Numbered from the stretch's first letter, positions 22,227 through 35,232 are shown. The stretch is 64,000 nucleotides of DNA from Anisus vortex (GCA_949126835.1 OX421502.1:41191473-41255472), one strand, 5' to 3'. Numbers and translations are program-made. Notes: a model not told the origin generated them from the letters alone.

Positions 22227-23090
22227 CACATTAATGCTAGAACATACAAGTAGATAACATAACTGGCTAAACACATTAATGCTAGAACATACTAGTAGAT
22301 TACATAACTGGCTAAACACATTAATGCTAGAACATACTAGTAGATTACATAACTGGCCAAACACATTAATGCTAGAACATACTAGTAGATTACATAACTG
22401 GCTAAACACATTAATGCTAGAACATACTAGTAGATTACATAACTGGCTAAACACATTAATGCTAGAACATACTAGTAGATTACATAACTGGCTAAACACA
22501 TTAATGCTAGAACATACTAGTAGATTACATAACTGGCTAAACACATTAATGCTAGAACATACTAGTAGATTACATAACTGGCTAAACACATTAATGCTAG
22601 AACATACTAGTAGATTACATAACTGGCTAAACACATTAATGCTAGAACATACTAGTAGATTACATAACTGGCTAAACACATTAATGCTAGAACATACTAG
22701 TAGATTACATAACTGGCTAAACACATTAATGCTAGAACATACTAGTAGATTACATAACTGGCTAAACACATTAATGCTAGAACATACTAGTAGATTACAT
22801 AACTGGCTAAACACATTGAAGCTAGAACATACTAGTAGATTACATAACTGGCTAAACACATTAATGCTAGAACATACAAGTAGATTACATAACTGGCTAA
22901 ACACATTAATGCTAGAACATACAAGTAGATTACATAACTGGCTAAACACATTAAAGCTAGAACATACTAGTAGATTACATAACTGGCTAAACACATTAAT
23001 GCTAGAACATACTAGTAGATTACATAACTGGCTAAACACATTAATGCTAGAACATAGGCCTACTAGTAGATTACTTAACTGGCTTAAACA
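22227..23090. repeat. 45-bp minisatellite, about 18 copies
   Basis: Unit core 'tagattacataactggctaa' plus 'acacattaatgctagaacat'. The right end decays into 'ggcttaaacacaaaaacaca'. Open frames on both strands (about 330 codons) are by-products of the period. Confidence 0.95.
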
Positions 23091-24149
23091 CAAAAACACA
23101 GTAAATTTATTTTTAGACATTGTGTATGCTACGTTTGCACATGTTTTAAAACACACTACACACATATTACAAGGCCAACACACACACTTTCATAACACTC
23201 ACTCCACCCCATCAAGTAAAACCTCATTAGCGGAATCGGTAAATGAGCAAACTATTTTTAACTTTAACGTGAGCTAGCCTTTCGTCATGCGTGTGTGTAA
23301 CGTTTGTCTTGAAATGTGCGAGCATTTACATATGTATGCCAGTGGCAATGTTTAAAAATGGAGGCCGCTGGTTTAGTGTTTTGGTAAAAATATTATTGGA
23401 TGCTTATAGATATAGTTTTTTTTTCTTTTCCTTTATGTATAATTAGTTTTATTAAACCCAGCACTGGGTCGGTAGCAGTAAAACTAAGGTAGATTTAATA
23501 CTCAACTAAAAAAAATAGTAGCCTACACATAGGCCTAACAAAAAAAGGCGTGGCTACATATTAAAATGTAAATATATTTCTATATTTAAATTTTGCGTAT
23601 ACATAATTACATTTTCGTCTGTTGTTCGTTGTCTGTATTATGTAACTGTCGTCAGCACATTGAACTGTCATCAACGGGATATAAGCACCATTATTATTAC
23701 TATTATTATTACTAGACTAGTTGTTATGCACAATTTAAATATCGTCTAACTATGGTTAGACCAAAGTTTGTAAGACGAACTGTTCAAATGTCAATTTTAA
23801 TTTATTTAGACAACTTGTTGGAGACGATTTCAGATATGTTATGGTAAACGAAATATCGGTAGACGTAATTCATTAGGCCTACACGACGTGCTGTTAGGCG
23901 AAGTGTCGCGGTAGACGAATTGCTGATAGATGAACTGTCATCTGTAAACTAACTATTAGTAGATCTACCATTTGTAGACATTTATCGTGAAACCGGCTTT
24001 TTATTAATATGTGGGTATAAGTTGGTAAATTTTAGTTTTATATCTGCAAGTCCAGCAAACAATTATACAAGGGACATAACACATTAAATTTAAATTCGTT
24101 AAGAAAAACAGTTTTACTTTGGGTTGCTTTCCCTGGGTGACCATCTTAT
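23091..24149. other. Unique spacer, no gene recognised
   Basis: Several degenerate repeats of the type 'gtagacgaa(c/t)tg' between 23740 and 23960 suggest an old decayed tandem array. 23696-23712 is (ATT)n. No coding signal. Confidence 0.4.
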
Positions 24150-24918
24150 CTTATAGGCCTACATTATAGACGCTCCTTCAATAAAGAAGATTATTGCGTC
24201 TTACGCTCATCCGTGGTCCGAGTCTAGTCTTGCATTTTTATTAATGTTTTAAAGGATGTTAAGTTAATGGTTTTCCTGGTTTGTTCAGGCAATTTATTCC
24301 ATGCCCGAATGCCACTCGGGAAGAAAGAGTACTTATATGCATTTGTTACCGCATTAGGGACAAGGAAAGTGTTTTTGTCTTTATGTTTATCTGAGCTTTG
24401 CAACAGGCTGTTATTAGGTTGTATTTCTAAATTATTAGAGTTTAATGCCTTATGTATTATTACTACTTTACACTTTGCCCTTCTGTCCTCTGGTGTTTCT
24501 AGGTTTAATAATTTGACTAATGGTGTTACTATTGTTAATTGGGAATATTCACTAGTTATGAACCTTGCAGCTCTTTTTTGGATTTGTTCTAATTTTGTAA
24601 TGTTTTCTTTAGTTGATGGGTCCCATACAGGTGCTGCATATTCTAGTATTGGTCTAACTAATATGAGATCGAATTTTAGTTTTGTATTCTTATTAGGCTA
24701 CATTTGTAAAAGTTCCTTTTTTAGAAGCCTAATGTTTTGTTTGATTTTTTAATTACTTCATCAATATGAGGGTTCCAAGATAACTTGTCATTTATTATTA
24801 CTCCTAGATACTTAGCATTGTTAGCTTGAGTTAGTTCTTTACCATGAATTATGAATAAAGTAGTTTGCTATTATTTGTTTCTTTTTGTTGGATACCCTTA
24901 TTAGTTGGCATTTTTCTG
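24150..24918 (-). mobile_element. LINE family A, second truncated copy
   Basis: Aligns base by base by eye with 21384-22150: same 3' end 'cttatcttata', 'acgctcatccgtggtccgag', 'ccgaatgccactcgggaaga' and the RT C-terminal region, with small indels ('aggcctac' insertions) that break the frame. Its 5' end is abruptly replaced at about 24918 by hAT-like sequence. The 161-codon open frame on the opposite strand is a shadow. Confidence 0.8.
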
Positions 24919-24919
24919 G

Positions 24920-25432
24920 TTTAAAGAGGTTTCAACTGTGATTTTAAAACTGCCCATATTTTTGTGAAAGACAAAAAAAAATTAACAGCATCAAGGCAAC
25001 AATCAACTGCTGAACGACCTACTAAATTTAAAGAGTGACCAGCGCATGGAACAAATCTTGCAAACTTGTGTTTTTTATAATAATTTTTCCTGTATACCAT
25101 TGTACCTACAAGCCATATTGGATGCATTATCATAAGACTGTCCTCGGCATTTTCTTAAATCAATTTCAGGTTCAGTAGTGATGGTTAAATAAGCTTACTA
25201 AATCAGCTATGCTTACTAAATCAGCTATGCTTACTAAATCAGCTATGCTTTATAAATGTTTGTTTACTAGTAATATGCGTAGAATTTCTCCTTATTTTCC
25301 GTCAAGTGTTTTAGTGTTCACTGTTTTTAGAATAGTGTAATTTTAATTTCGCTAACAATTTGAATGTAGGCCCCTCTTGATCTTGAGGCCCTAGGCTGAA
25401 GCCTTGATAGCCTATAGGAAAATCCGGCCCTG
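24920..25432 (-). mobile_element. hAT-type DNA transposon relic with transposase fragment
   Basis: The right end, read on the - strand from 25432, begins CAGGGCCGGATTTTCC, a typical hAT terminus. Further in, a transposase piece is visible: CRGQSYDNASNMA in one frame (about 25180-25100), then after a frame change FVPCAGHSLNLVGRSAVDCC (24921-25075). These are hallmark motifs of DUF4371-type hAT transposases. The frame break and the loss of the other end by junction with the LINE make it a pseudogene. Original activity would have been cut-and-paste transposition. Confidence 0.75.
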
Positions 25433-26165
25433 AGCACATTACATCTTTAAGTAGCACATAACATCTTCAGGTAGCACATTACATCTTTAGGTAGCACATT
25501 ACATCTTTGGGTAGCACATTACATCTTTAGATAGCACTTTACATATTTAGGTAGCACATTACATCTTTAGGTATCACATTACATCTTTAGATAGCACATT
25601 ACATCTTTAGGTATCACATTACATCTTTAGGTAGCACATTACATCTTTGGGTATCACATTACATCTTTAGATAGCACATTACATCTTTAGGTAGCACATT
25701 ACATCTTTGGGTATCACATTACATCTTTGGGTATCACATTACATCTTTAGATAGCACATAACATCTTTAGATAGCACATTACATCTTTAGGTATCACATT
25801 ACATCTTTGGGTATCACATTACATCTTTAGATAGCACATTACATCTTTAGGTATCACATTACATCTTTAGATAGCACATTACATCTTTAGGTATCACATT
25901 ACATCTTTGGGTATCACATTACATCTTTAGATAGCACATTACATCTTTAGGTATCACATTACATCTTTAGATAGCACATTACATCTTTAGGTATCACATT
26001 ACATCTTTGGGTATCACATTACATCTTTAGATAGCACATTACATCTTTAGGTATCACATTACATCTTTAGATAGCACTTTACATATTTAGGTAGCACTTT
26101 AGGCTACATATTTAGGTATCACATTACATCTTTAGGTAGCAAATTACATATTTAGGTAGCACATT
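25433..26165. repeat. 20-bp minisatellite, about 36 copies
   Basis: Unit 'acattacatctttaggtagc' with ggtagc/gatagc/ggtatc variants forming 40- and 60-bp higher-order patterns. It starts directly at the hAT terminus. Confidence 0.95.
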
Positions 26166-26762
26166 GGTTTAAGAAAACGGTTGTTATGAAAGAGATAAGT
26201 TATTTAAACAAGTTAGATTTTTCCATTGCGCCACGGCATATTGTCTAATTCCCAACTCAATTCGGTTATAATATTTCTAAAAGTAATTATAATCTATGCC
26301 CCTAAAAGATGTATTGTTTCTTTAGTTTTCCTCTTTTAACAACTGAGTTAGCCTTTTGTGCTAATAATTATTTCACAGTTGCCCACCTTCAAACAGCATG
26401 AGAGTTGCTTCCCTTGTTTGATGTCAACTTGGTTGAACCCGTCAATAGCGATAGGTGGGCGTGTGTGTGTATGTGTGTGTATGTGTGTGGAGGGGAGGGG
26501 GCGGGTAGCGTTATGTTTGTTGTCATAGATAACAAAACATTCCCCGGCGTAGTCCTCCCGCTAATATTATATTTATTATATCTGAACATCTACTCAGGAA
26601 TGTAAGGTGTGCGGGGGGGGGGGGGGGGAGAAACTTAACTTACTGGGTCATCTCCCCTTGGAGAAATGTTTATCTTGAGAAACAATATATTATACAGCCA
26701 CAAAAAAAAAAGTCGCCGACTCCAGTACATTCTCAAATTACGCCACGTTGAATTAAACTAAG
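26166..26762. other. Spacer with GT and G tracts
   Basis: (GT)n-like at 26459-26490, a G run of about 16 at 26612-26628 and an A run at 26701-26711. No gene seen. Confidence 0.5.
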
Positions 26763-26801
26763 GATGGTGATGTCTATAGCTTGCCTCTCCGTGCAATATA
26801 T
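26763..26801. repeat. Isolated diverged unit of the 46-bp repeat
   Basis: 'gatggtgatgtctatagctt' then 'gcctctccgtgcaatatatt' is one unit of the large array at 28838, separated from it by the LINE. Confidence 0.75.
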
Positions 26802-28837
26802 TAATAATAATAATAATAATAAGACTTGTATGCGCATATCCCGTTGGGAACAGTTCTATGCGCTGTCAACAGTTACAGACATAGTAGCCTACAGACAACG
26901 AATAAAAGACACAAATGTATAAATGAAAAATAATAAAATAAAACAATCAACTGCTACTTGAATAGGTAGGTCTTCTGCCGGCTTCTGAAGGTGTCAAAGC
27001 TAGGGCTCTGTCCAAGTTGTAGTGGGAGGGCATTCCATGCGGACGGGCCCACGTATGAGAATGCCCGTTCGCAAGCGGACACCAGTTTCACACGAGGTAT
27101 CTGAAGAGTAAGTGTATTAGAAGCCGAGTGGAGTGGACGGGATTGAGTATAGAGCTTGAGACAGGAGTGAAGGTAGTCGGGGGCAGAGTCATTCAGGCAC
27201 ATAACATAGAGACGCCAGCTTGTAGGAGATCCGGTGGTTAATGGGTAGCCAGTGCAGAGATATTAGCAGAGGAGTAGTATGCGTCGAATTCTTCTTCTTA
27301 AGGACCAGTCGGGCAGCACAGTTCTGAACACGTTGGAGGCCCTGAAGGGAGGAGGTCGAGAGGCCAGCCAAGAGCGAATTGCAGTAATCAAAGCGTGAAA
27401 AAAGGAGAGAGATGACAAGCTTAACACAAAGATTCCTTGGTCAGATAGCGACGGATGGCGGCAATGCAACGCAGATGGAAAAAGCAGATTTTGGTGAGGA
27501 AGGAGATGTGGGCTGCATGGACAGCGTGGAGTCGAGATAGACGCCAAGGCTCTTGACAGTCGGGGAGAAAGGTACTGTTGCGTCGACCAGTTGGAGATCG
27601 GACGCAGTGAGGGACACGACCCTCTGTCTCGTACCGACGATAAGAGCTTCAGTCTTCTCAATGTTCAACTTCAACTTGTTTTCGTCATCCAGTTCTTTAT
27701 GTCCAGGAAACAGATTGAGATGGAAGCAAGGAGCCCGTCGAAGTCTTCAGGCTCATCACTGTTTTAGAGCTGGGTGTCATCGGCAAAAGAATGATATTTT
27801 AGGTTGTTGCGTTTGATGACAAAGGAGAGGGGTTGGGTGTAAATGGTGAAAAGAACTGGGCTGAGGACAGACCCCTGTGGCGCACCATAGCAGACATGAT
27901 CAGGCTGGGATGATAAGGACTCAGTCATGACGGTCTGAAAGCGATTCTGAAGATAGCTCGTGAACCAGGAGTGGGCGATGTCGTGAATGTCAAACCTAAG
28001 CTTAGAGCTGAGGCGATCTATGAGTCGGTGATGGTCAATCGTATCAAAGGCAGCGGACAAATCTAACTGTACAAGGGCAGAGACGAGACTTCTGTCTGTG
28101 GCGTTTAGGAGGTCAGTGGTGATCCGCCAAAACGCTGTCTCAGTGCTGTGATGGCGGCGATACGCGGACTGATGCGCGGGCATCAGCGAATGCAGAGACA
28201 GGTGGGCATTTAACTGCTCAAGGATAACACGCTCCAGGATCTTAGAAAGGAAGGGGAGGTTGGATACTGGGCGGTAATTCTTGCACTCATTTACGTCGAG
28301 GCCGGGTTTCTTTAAGAGTGGGCGGACAATGGCGGAATTAAAGCAGTCCTGGACCACGCCCGTGGATAGAGAGGTGTTAATGATGTCGGTGATGAACGGT
28401 AAAAGACTGTCCAAACACTTGGTAAACAGGAAGCCGGGCAAGGGATCAAGCTCGCAGGTCTTGATGGGGTTCCTTATGATGATGCGCTTGACAAGGTCAA
28501 TGGTTACGGGCTGGAAGCAGGTGAGGGGGGAGCCCGAGAAAGTAGGAGAGGGTGGAGATGGGCTGTAGGCATCCTGATCCAGGGAACAGCGCAGAGTCTC
28601 AATCTTTTGCTGAAAGTACTGTGAGAAGTGATCAGAGAGGTCGTTGAGTGGGCGGGTGGTGGGGAGGGGCGATGAGGTAGAAGAGCCAAGAAGGGTGGAC
28701 AAGATTAAGTAAAGCTCCCTGGGTGACGAAGCATGCTTGATGCGGTCGTTGAAGTGCAGGACCTTGGCAGCATTGATGGCTTCCTTGACGAAGAGTAGCT
28801 TTTCCCTGAAGATCTGGCGGTGGACCTCGAGGCGGGA
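26802..28837 (-). mobile_element. L2/CR1-type LINE, 5'-truncated and broken
   Basis: A single - strand non-LTR retrotransposon, reading right to left: pre-RT segment, reverse transcriptase (27764-28702), then C-terminal pieces in shifted frames: KLNIEKTEALIVGTRQ (27441-27674), LSTSSLQGLQRVQNCAARLV (27189-27371) and APDYL plus RAFSYVGPSAWNALPLQL (26954-27202), followed by a 3' UTR and an (ATT)n tail at 26801-26820. This order is that of L2-like elements. The endonuclease is missing. It lies inside or at the edge of the 46-bp array. Confidence 0.85.
27764..28702 (-). pseudogene. L2-type reverse transcriptase domain
   Basis: 312 codons covering most RT motifs: CKNYRPVSNLPFLSKILER, HQSAYRRHHSTETAF, LVQLDLSAAFDTIDHHRL, GAPQGSVLSPVLFTIYTQPL and the catalytic FADDTQL at the very end. 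The reading frame is lost immediately after FADDTQL and continues in another frame, so the protein cannot be made whole. The frame is open upstream of the first Met (LEVHRQIFREKLLF near 28810), so the Met is not a true start. GC content is higher than in the surroundings. Confidence 0.88.
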
Positions 28838-31800
28838 GATGATGGTGATGGCTATAGCTTGTTTCTCCGTGCAACATATTGATGATGATGGTGATGTCTA
28901 TAGCTTGTTTCTCGTGCAACATATTGATGATGATGGTGATGGCTATAGCTTGTTTCTCCGTGCAACATATTGATGATGATGGTGATGTCTATAGCTTGTT
29001 TCTCCGTGCAACATATTGATGATGATGGTGATGTCTATAGCTTGTTTCTCCGTGCAACATATTGATGATGATGGTGATGTCTATAGCTTGTTTCTCCGTG
29101 CAACATATTGATGATGATGGTGATGGCTATAGCTTGTTTCTCCGTGCAACATATTGATGATGATGGTGATGTCTATAGCTTGTTTCTCGTGCAACATATT
29201 GATGATGATGGTGATGGCTATAGCTTGTTTCTCCGTGCAACATATTGATGATGATGGTGATGTCTATAGCTTGTTTCTCCGTGCAACATATTGATGATGA
29301 TGGTGATGTCTATAGCTTGTTTCTCCGTGCAACATATTGATGATGATGGTGATGTCTATAGCTTGTTTCTCGTGCAACATATTGATGATGATGGTGATGT
29401 CTATAGCTTGTTTCTCCGTGCAACATATTGATGATGATGGTGATGTCTATAGCTTGTTTCTCGTGCAACATATTGATGATGATGGTGATGTCTATAGCTT
29501 GTTTCTCGTGCAACATATTGATGATGATGGTGATGGCTATAGCTTGTTTCTCCGTGCAACATATTGATGATGATGGTGATGTCTATAGCTTGTTTCTCCG
29601 TGCAACATATTGATGATGATGGTGATGTCTATAGCTTGTTTCTCCGTGCAACATATTGATGATGATGGTGATGTCTATAGCTTGTTTCTCGTGCAACATA
29701 TTGATGATGATGGTGATGTCTATAGCTTGTTTCTCCGTGCAACATATTGATGATGATGGTGATGTCTATAGCTTGTTTCTCGTGCAACATATTGATGATG
29801 ATGGTGATGGCTATAGCTTGTTTCTCCGTGCAACATATTGATGATGATGGTGATGTCTATAGCTTGTTTCTCGTGCAACATATTGATGATGATGGTGATG
29901 TCTATAGCTTGTTTCTCCGTGCAACATATTGATGATGATGGTGATGTCTATAGCTTGTTTCTCGTGCAACATATTGATGAGGATGGTGATGGCTATAGCT
30001 TGTTTCTCCGTGCAACATATTGATGATGATGGTGATGTCTATAGCTTGTTTCTCGTGCAACATATTGATGATGATGGTGATGGCTATAGCTTGTTTCTCC
30101 GTGCAACATATTGATGATGATGGTGATGTCTATAGCTTGTTTCTCGTGCAACATATTGATGATGATGGTGATGTCTATAGCTTGTTTCTCGTGCAACATA
30201 TTGATGATGATGGTGATGGCTATAGCTTGTTTCTCCGTGCAACATATTGATGATGATGGTGATGTCTATAGCTTGTTTCTCCGTGCAACATATTGATGAT
30301 GATGGTGATGTCTATAGCTTGTTTCTCCGTGCAACATATTGATGATGATGGTGATGTCTATAGCTTGTTTCTCGTGCAACATATTGATGATGATGGTGAT
30401 GTCTATAGCTTGTTTCTCGTGCAACATATTGATGATGATGGTGATGGCTATAGCTTGTTTCTCCGTGCAACATATTGATGATGATGGTGATGTCTATAGC
30501 TTGTTTCTCGTGCAACATATTGATGATGATGGTGATGGCTATAGCTTGTTTCTCCGTGCAACATATTGATGATGATGGTGATGTCTATAGCTTGTTTCTC
30601 CGTGCAACATATTGATGATGATGGTGATGTCTATAGCTTGTTTCTCCGTGCAACATATTGATGATGATGGTGATGTCTATAGCTTGTTTCTCGTGCAACA
30701 TATTGATGATGATGGTGATGTCTATAGCTTGTTTCTCCGTGCAACATATTGATGATGATGGTGATGTCTATAGCTTGTTTCTCGTGCAACATATTGATGA
30801 TGATGGTGATGGCTATAGCTTGTTTCTCCGTGCAACATATTGATGATGATGGTGATGTCTATAGCTTGTTTCTCGTGCAACATATTGATGATGATGGTGA
30901 TGTCTATAGCTTGTTTCTCCGTGCAACATATTGATGATGATGGTGATGTCTATAGCTTGTTTCTCGTGCAACATATTGATGATGATGGTGATGGCTATAG
31001 CTTGTTTCTCCGTGCAACATATTGATGATGATGGTGATGTCTATAGCTTGTTTCTCGTGCAACATATTGATGATGATGGTGATGGCTATAGCTTGTTTCT
31101 CCGTGCAACATATTGATGATGATGGTGATGTCTATAGCTTGTTTCTCGTGCAACATATTGATGATGATGGTGATGTCTATAGCTTGTTTCTCGTGCAACA
31201 TATTGATGATGATGGTGATGGCTATAGCTTGTTTCTCCGTGCAACATATTGATGATGATGGTGATGTCTATAGCTTGTTTCTCGTGCAACATATTGATGA
31301 TGATGGTGATGTCTATAGCTTGTTTCTCCGTGCAACATATTGATGATGATGGTGATGTCTATAGCTTGTTTCTCGTGCAACATATTGATGATGATGGTGA
31401 TGGCTATAGCTTGTTTCTCCGTGCAACATATTGATGATGATGGTGATGTCTATAGCTTGTTTCTCGTGCAACATATTGATGATGATGGTGATGTCTATAG
31501 CTTGTTTCTCGTGCAACATATTGATGATGATGGTGATGTCTATAGCTTGTTTCTCGTACAACATATTGATGATGATGGTGATGTCTATAGCTTGTTTCTC
31601 GTGCAACATATTGATGATGATGGTGATGTCTATAGCTTGTTTCTCCGTGCAACATATTGATGATGATGGTGATGTCTATAGCTTGTTTCTCGTGCAACAT
31701 ATTGATGATGATGGTGATGTCTATAGCTTGTTTCTCCGTGCAACATATTGATGATGATGGTGATGTCTATAGCTTGTTTCTCGTGCAACATATTGATGAT

Positions 31801-33332
31801 GATGGTGATGTCTATAGCTTGTTTCTCGTGCAACATATTGATGATGATGGTGATGTCTATAGCTTGTTTCTCGTGCAACATATTGATGATGATGGTGATG
31901 TCTATAGCTTGTTTCTCCGTGCAACATATTGATGATGATGGTGATGTCTATAGCTTGTTTCTCGTGCAACATATTGATGATGATGGTGATGTCTATAGCT
32001 TGTTTCTCCGTGCAACATATTGATGATGATGGTGATGTCTATAGCTTGTTTCTCGTGCAACATATTGATGATGATGGTGATGTCTATAGCTTGTTTCTCC
32101 GTGCAACATATTGATGATGATGGTGATGTCTATAGCTTGTTTCTCGTGCAACATATTGATGATGATGGTGATGTCTATAGCTTGTTTCTCCGTGCAACAT
32201 ATTGATGATGATGGTGATGTCTATAGCTTGTTTCTCGTGCAACATATTGATGATGATGGTGATGTCTATAGCTTGTTTCTCGTGCAACATATTGATGATG
32301 ATGGTGATGTCTATAGCTTGTTTCTCGTGCAACATATTGATGATGATGGTGATGTCTATAGCTTGTTTCTCCGTGCAACATATTGATGATGATGGTGATG
32401 TCTATAGCTTGTTTCTCGTGCAACATATTGATGATGATGGTGATGTCTATAGCTTGTTTCTCCGTGCAACATATTGATGATGATGGTGATGTCTATAGCT
32501 TGTTTCTCGTGCAACATATTGATGATGATGGTGATGTCTATAGCTTGTTTCTCGTGCAACATATTGATGATGATGGTGATGTCTATAGCTTGTTTCTCCG
32601 TGCAAAATATTGATGATGATGGTGATGTCTATAGCTTGTTTCTCGTGCAACATATTGATGATGATGGTGATGTCTATAGCTTGTTTCTCGTGCAACATAT
32701 TGATGATGATGGTGATGTCTATAGCTTGTTTCTCCGTGAAACATATTGATGATGATGGTGATGTCTATAGCTTGTTTCTCGTGCAACATATTGATGATGA
32801 TGGTGATGTCTATAGCTTGTTTCTCGTGCAACATATTGATGATGATGGTGATGTCTATAGCTTGTTTCTCGTGCAACATATTGATGATGATGGTGATGTC
32901 TATAGCTTGTTTCTCCGTGAAACATATTGATGATGATGGTGATGTCTATAGCTTGTTTCTCGTGCAACATATTGATGATGATGGTGATGTCTATAGCTTG
33001 TTTCTCGTGCAACATATTGATGATGATGGTGATGTCTATAGCTTGTTTCTCGTGCAACATATTGATGATGATGGTGATGGCTATAGCTTGTTTCTCCGTG
33101 CAACATATTGATGATGATGGTGATGGCTATAGCTTGTTTCTCCGTGCAACATATTGATGATGATGGTGATGTCTATAGCTTGTTTCTCGTGCAACATATT
33201 GATGATGATGGTGATGGCTATAGCTTGTTTCTCCGTGCAACATATTGATGATGATGGTGATGTCTATAGCTTGTTTCTCGTGCAACATATTGATGATGAT
33301 GGTGATGGCTATAGCTTGTTTCTCCGTGCCAT
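28838..33332. repeat. 45/46-bp minisatellite, about 99 copies (4.5 kb)
   Basis: Unit core 'aacatattgatgatgatggt' plus 'ctatagcttgtttct'. Two binary variants are mixed along the array: ctccgtgc (46 bp) versus ctcgtgc (45 bp), and gatggc versus gatgtc. Blocks of the four combinations recur in order, showing segmental amplification. The many 60-120-codon frames on both strands open and close with the 1-bp length variant and are not genes. Confidence 0.97.
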
Positions 33333-33717
33333 CACATAATATAAAATATAGAGCATAATCAGTGCGCTGTTGTCCCATAATTTACATGCAGAGAAAAAGA
33401 ACTTACTTCGCCCATGTCTGGTTTACTTCCTCATATTGATAAATTACATGTCTGGTTCAACCTCTTCTGTAACATTGATACATTACATACCTAGTTAAAC
33501 TGTTCCTGTAGTATTAATATAGTATATGTCTGGTTAAACTGTTCCTGTAGTATTTATATAGTATAATATGTATTGTTAAACTGTCCTGTAGTATTTATAT
33601 AGTATATGTCATGTTAAACTGTTCCTGTATTTGAATGTGAAAGCAACCACTGAACTTGGATTTAACCATTGCCCCCCGCCTCTTTTTTTCCCGAGCCTAC
33701 TATTGCCAACCACTAAA
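33333..33717. other. Spacer with short imperfect repeats
   Basis: 33476-33620 has about three imperfect copies of 'taaactgttcctgtagtatt'. No gene. Confidence 0.5.
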
Positions 33718-33725
33718 CCTTATGT

Positions 33726-33920
33726 CAAGGGTCGGAAACCAATGGCACGAGTGCCAGACTTGGCACGCAGAGCGACTTTCAATGCATGCGAAAGACCCCA
33801 AAAAGACAATTTAAGTCTTTTCTGCAAGAAAAGAACAAGACAAATATTAGGCAATTGGCACGCTGAATGAATTATAAATTCTACTTTGGCACACTACTGT
33901 CAAAAGGTTGCCGACCTTTG
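33726..33920. mobile_element. hAT MITE, 195 bp, perfect 8-bp target duplication
   Basis: Ends CAAGGGTCGGAAACC and GGTTGCCGACCTTTG are imperfect inverted repeats. CCTTATGT flanks it at 33718-33725 and 33921-33928. An 8-bp duplication and this terminus are typical of hAT elements. Same family as the element at 38118. Confidence 0.9.
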
Positions 33921-33928
33921 CCTTATGT

Positions 33929-35232
33929 TATGGCATGTGTGTTGGGTACAAGTAGTATGAGTTGGTTACGAGAGGACTGAGACATAATGGTTGAACTTGT
34001 TGCTTGAGTTTACTTTCACTTATTGTAATTTTTTTTTACATATCGACAATATTCTGTACTGTAATTTTATTTTTTTTGAGACATCGACAATATTCTACAA
34101 AATATTTCTTTCCATATCTTGGGTACAAAATATTACATGAAATTTATATTACATGAAATTTATATTACATTAAATTTTTATTGACACTTTAAGCCTTTAC
34201 TGCGACATGTAGATTCAAAGCAACTGTGGGACATTTGTTTTTGTAACATGGACACAATTCAGGACTCTTATAGGTTGACAAGTATTTTTGTTAGTTGTTT
34301 TATATGTGTATATTATATGTGTATATAGTATCCTATTAATCTGGGATCACGAAACTGCTGGCCGTACTGTGCCGCTAAAATTCTATAATAATATGTGGAT
34401 TTTTCAATGAGAGGCAAATTGTTAGTAGGCCTATACGTGTTGTAGTGTTAGACATATCAATTATCAAAACACATATTAGTACATAAAATATTTCAAAGCT
34501 CGTTTCAGAAATTTTTTTTTACAGTTATTCTGAAAAAATGTAGACTCTAGGCTTACACGTAAAAAGCTAGACGCCATGAATAAATTCAATAGGCCCTACA
34601 TTTTTCAGCATTTTAAAATCAAAGTAGTAAAATGTTGGAAAAGTATTAAATTTTCAACTTAGAAGTAAGACTACTAAATCTAATAAAGTGAACTAAGAAG
34701 TTAAGAAGTAATACTACAAGAATCTAATAAAGTGAACTTAGAAGTAAGACTACTTGATTGCTTGATCTAGTCAGGAGAACCAACAACTTAACTCCTGGCA
34801 TACGTTCACATCTACATTGATCGTTATGTTCGTTGAAATTAAAATCTTGTTTTTAATTCTCCTTTAAGGTTTAAAAAGGAAAGCTAGATCCATTATAGTC
34901 ATAAAATGGCAGAGTGGGCTTTTTTTTTATAACTTTTGTGGTGCTATAATTAGCTTCCAGGAAATGTCACGTGTGTGTGAAATAATAAGACACTGGAAAT
35001 ACCTTTGACCACACATGCCAGTCTGTCATTTGACACAGAGAACCAAGAAAGGTAATAAAGAACGGCCCTTCATGCTTCCGGCCATCACTGTAACATAAAT
35101 CCTAGTTGTTGAAACACTGGATTTACATTTTAAAAATAGCTTTACTTTTCTTTTTTTACGGAAAGAATGTTTATTCGAAGCTTTAATTATTAACTCAAAC
35201 AAAGTTTGTTGTTTGTTATTACTTGTTTGCCC
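33929..35232. other. Unique AT-rich region, no gene recognised
   Basis: Short duplications such as 'attacatgaaatttat' (34132-34165) and 'taataaagtgaactaagaag' (34680-34745). 34896 onward is spacer. A - strand frame entering 35026-35230 is not recognisable. Confidence 0.35.

Noticed and set aside
22194..23277. Two about 330-codon frames on opposite strands
   Set aside because: Both are readings of the 45-bp array.
24267..24752. 161-codon + frame
   Set aside because: Antisense to a LINE reverse transcriptase remnant.
28838..33332. Dozens of 60-120-codon frames and a CRISPR-like look
   Set aside because: Directly adjoining 45/46-bp tandem units without unique spacers; eukaryotic context; frames shift with a 1-bp unit variant.
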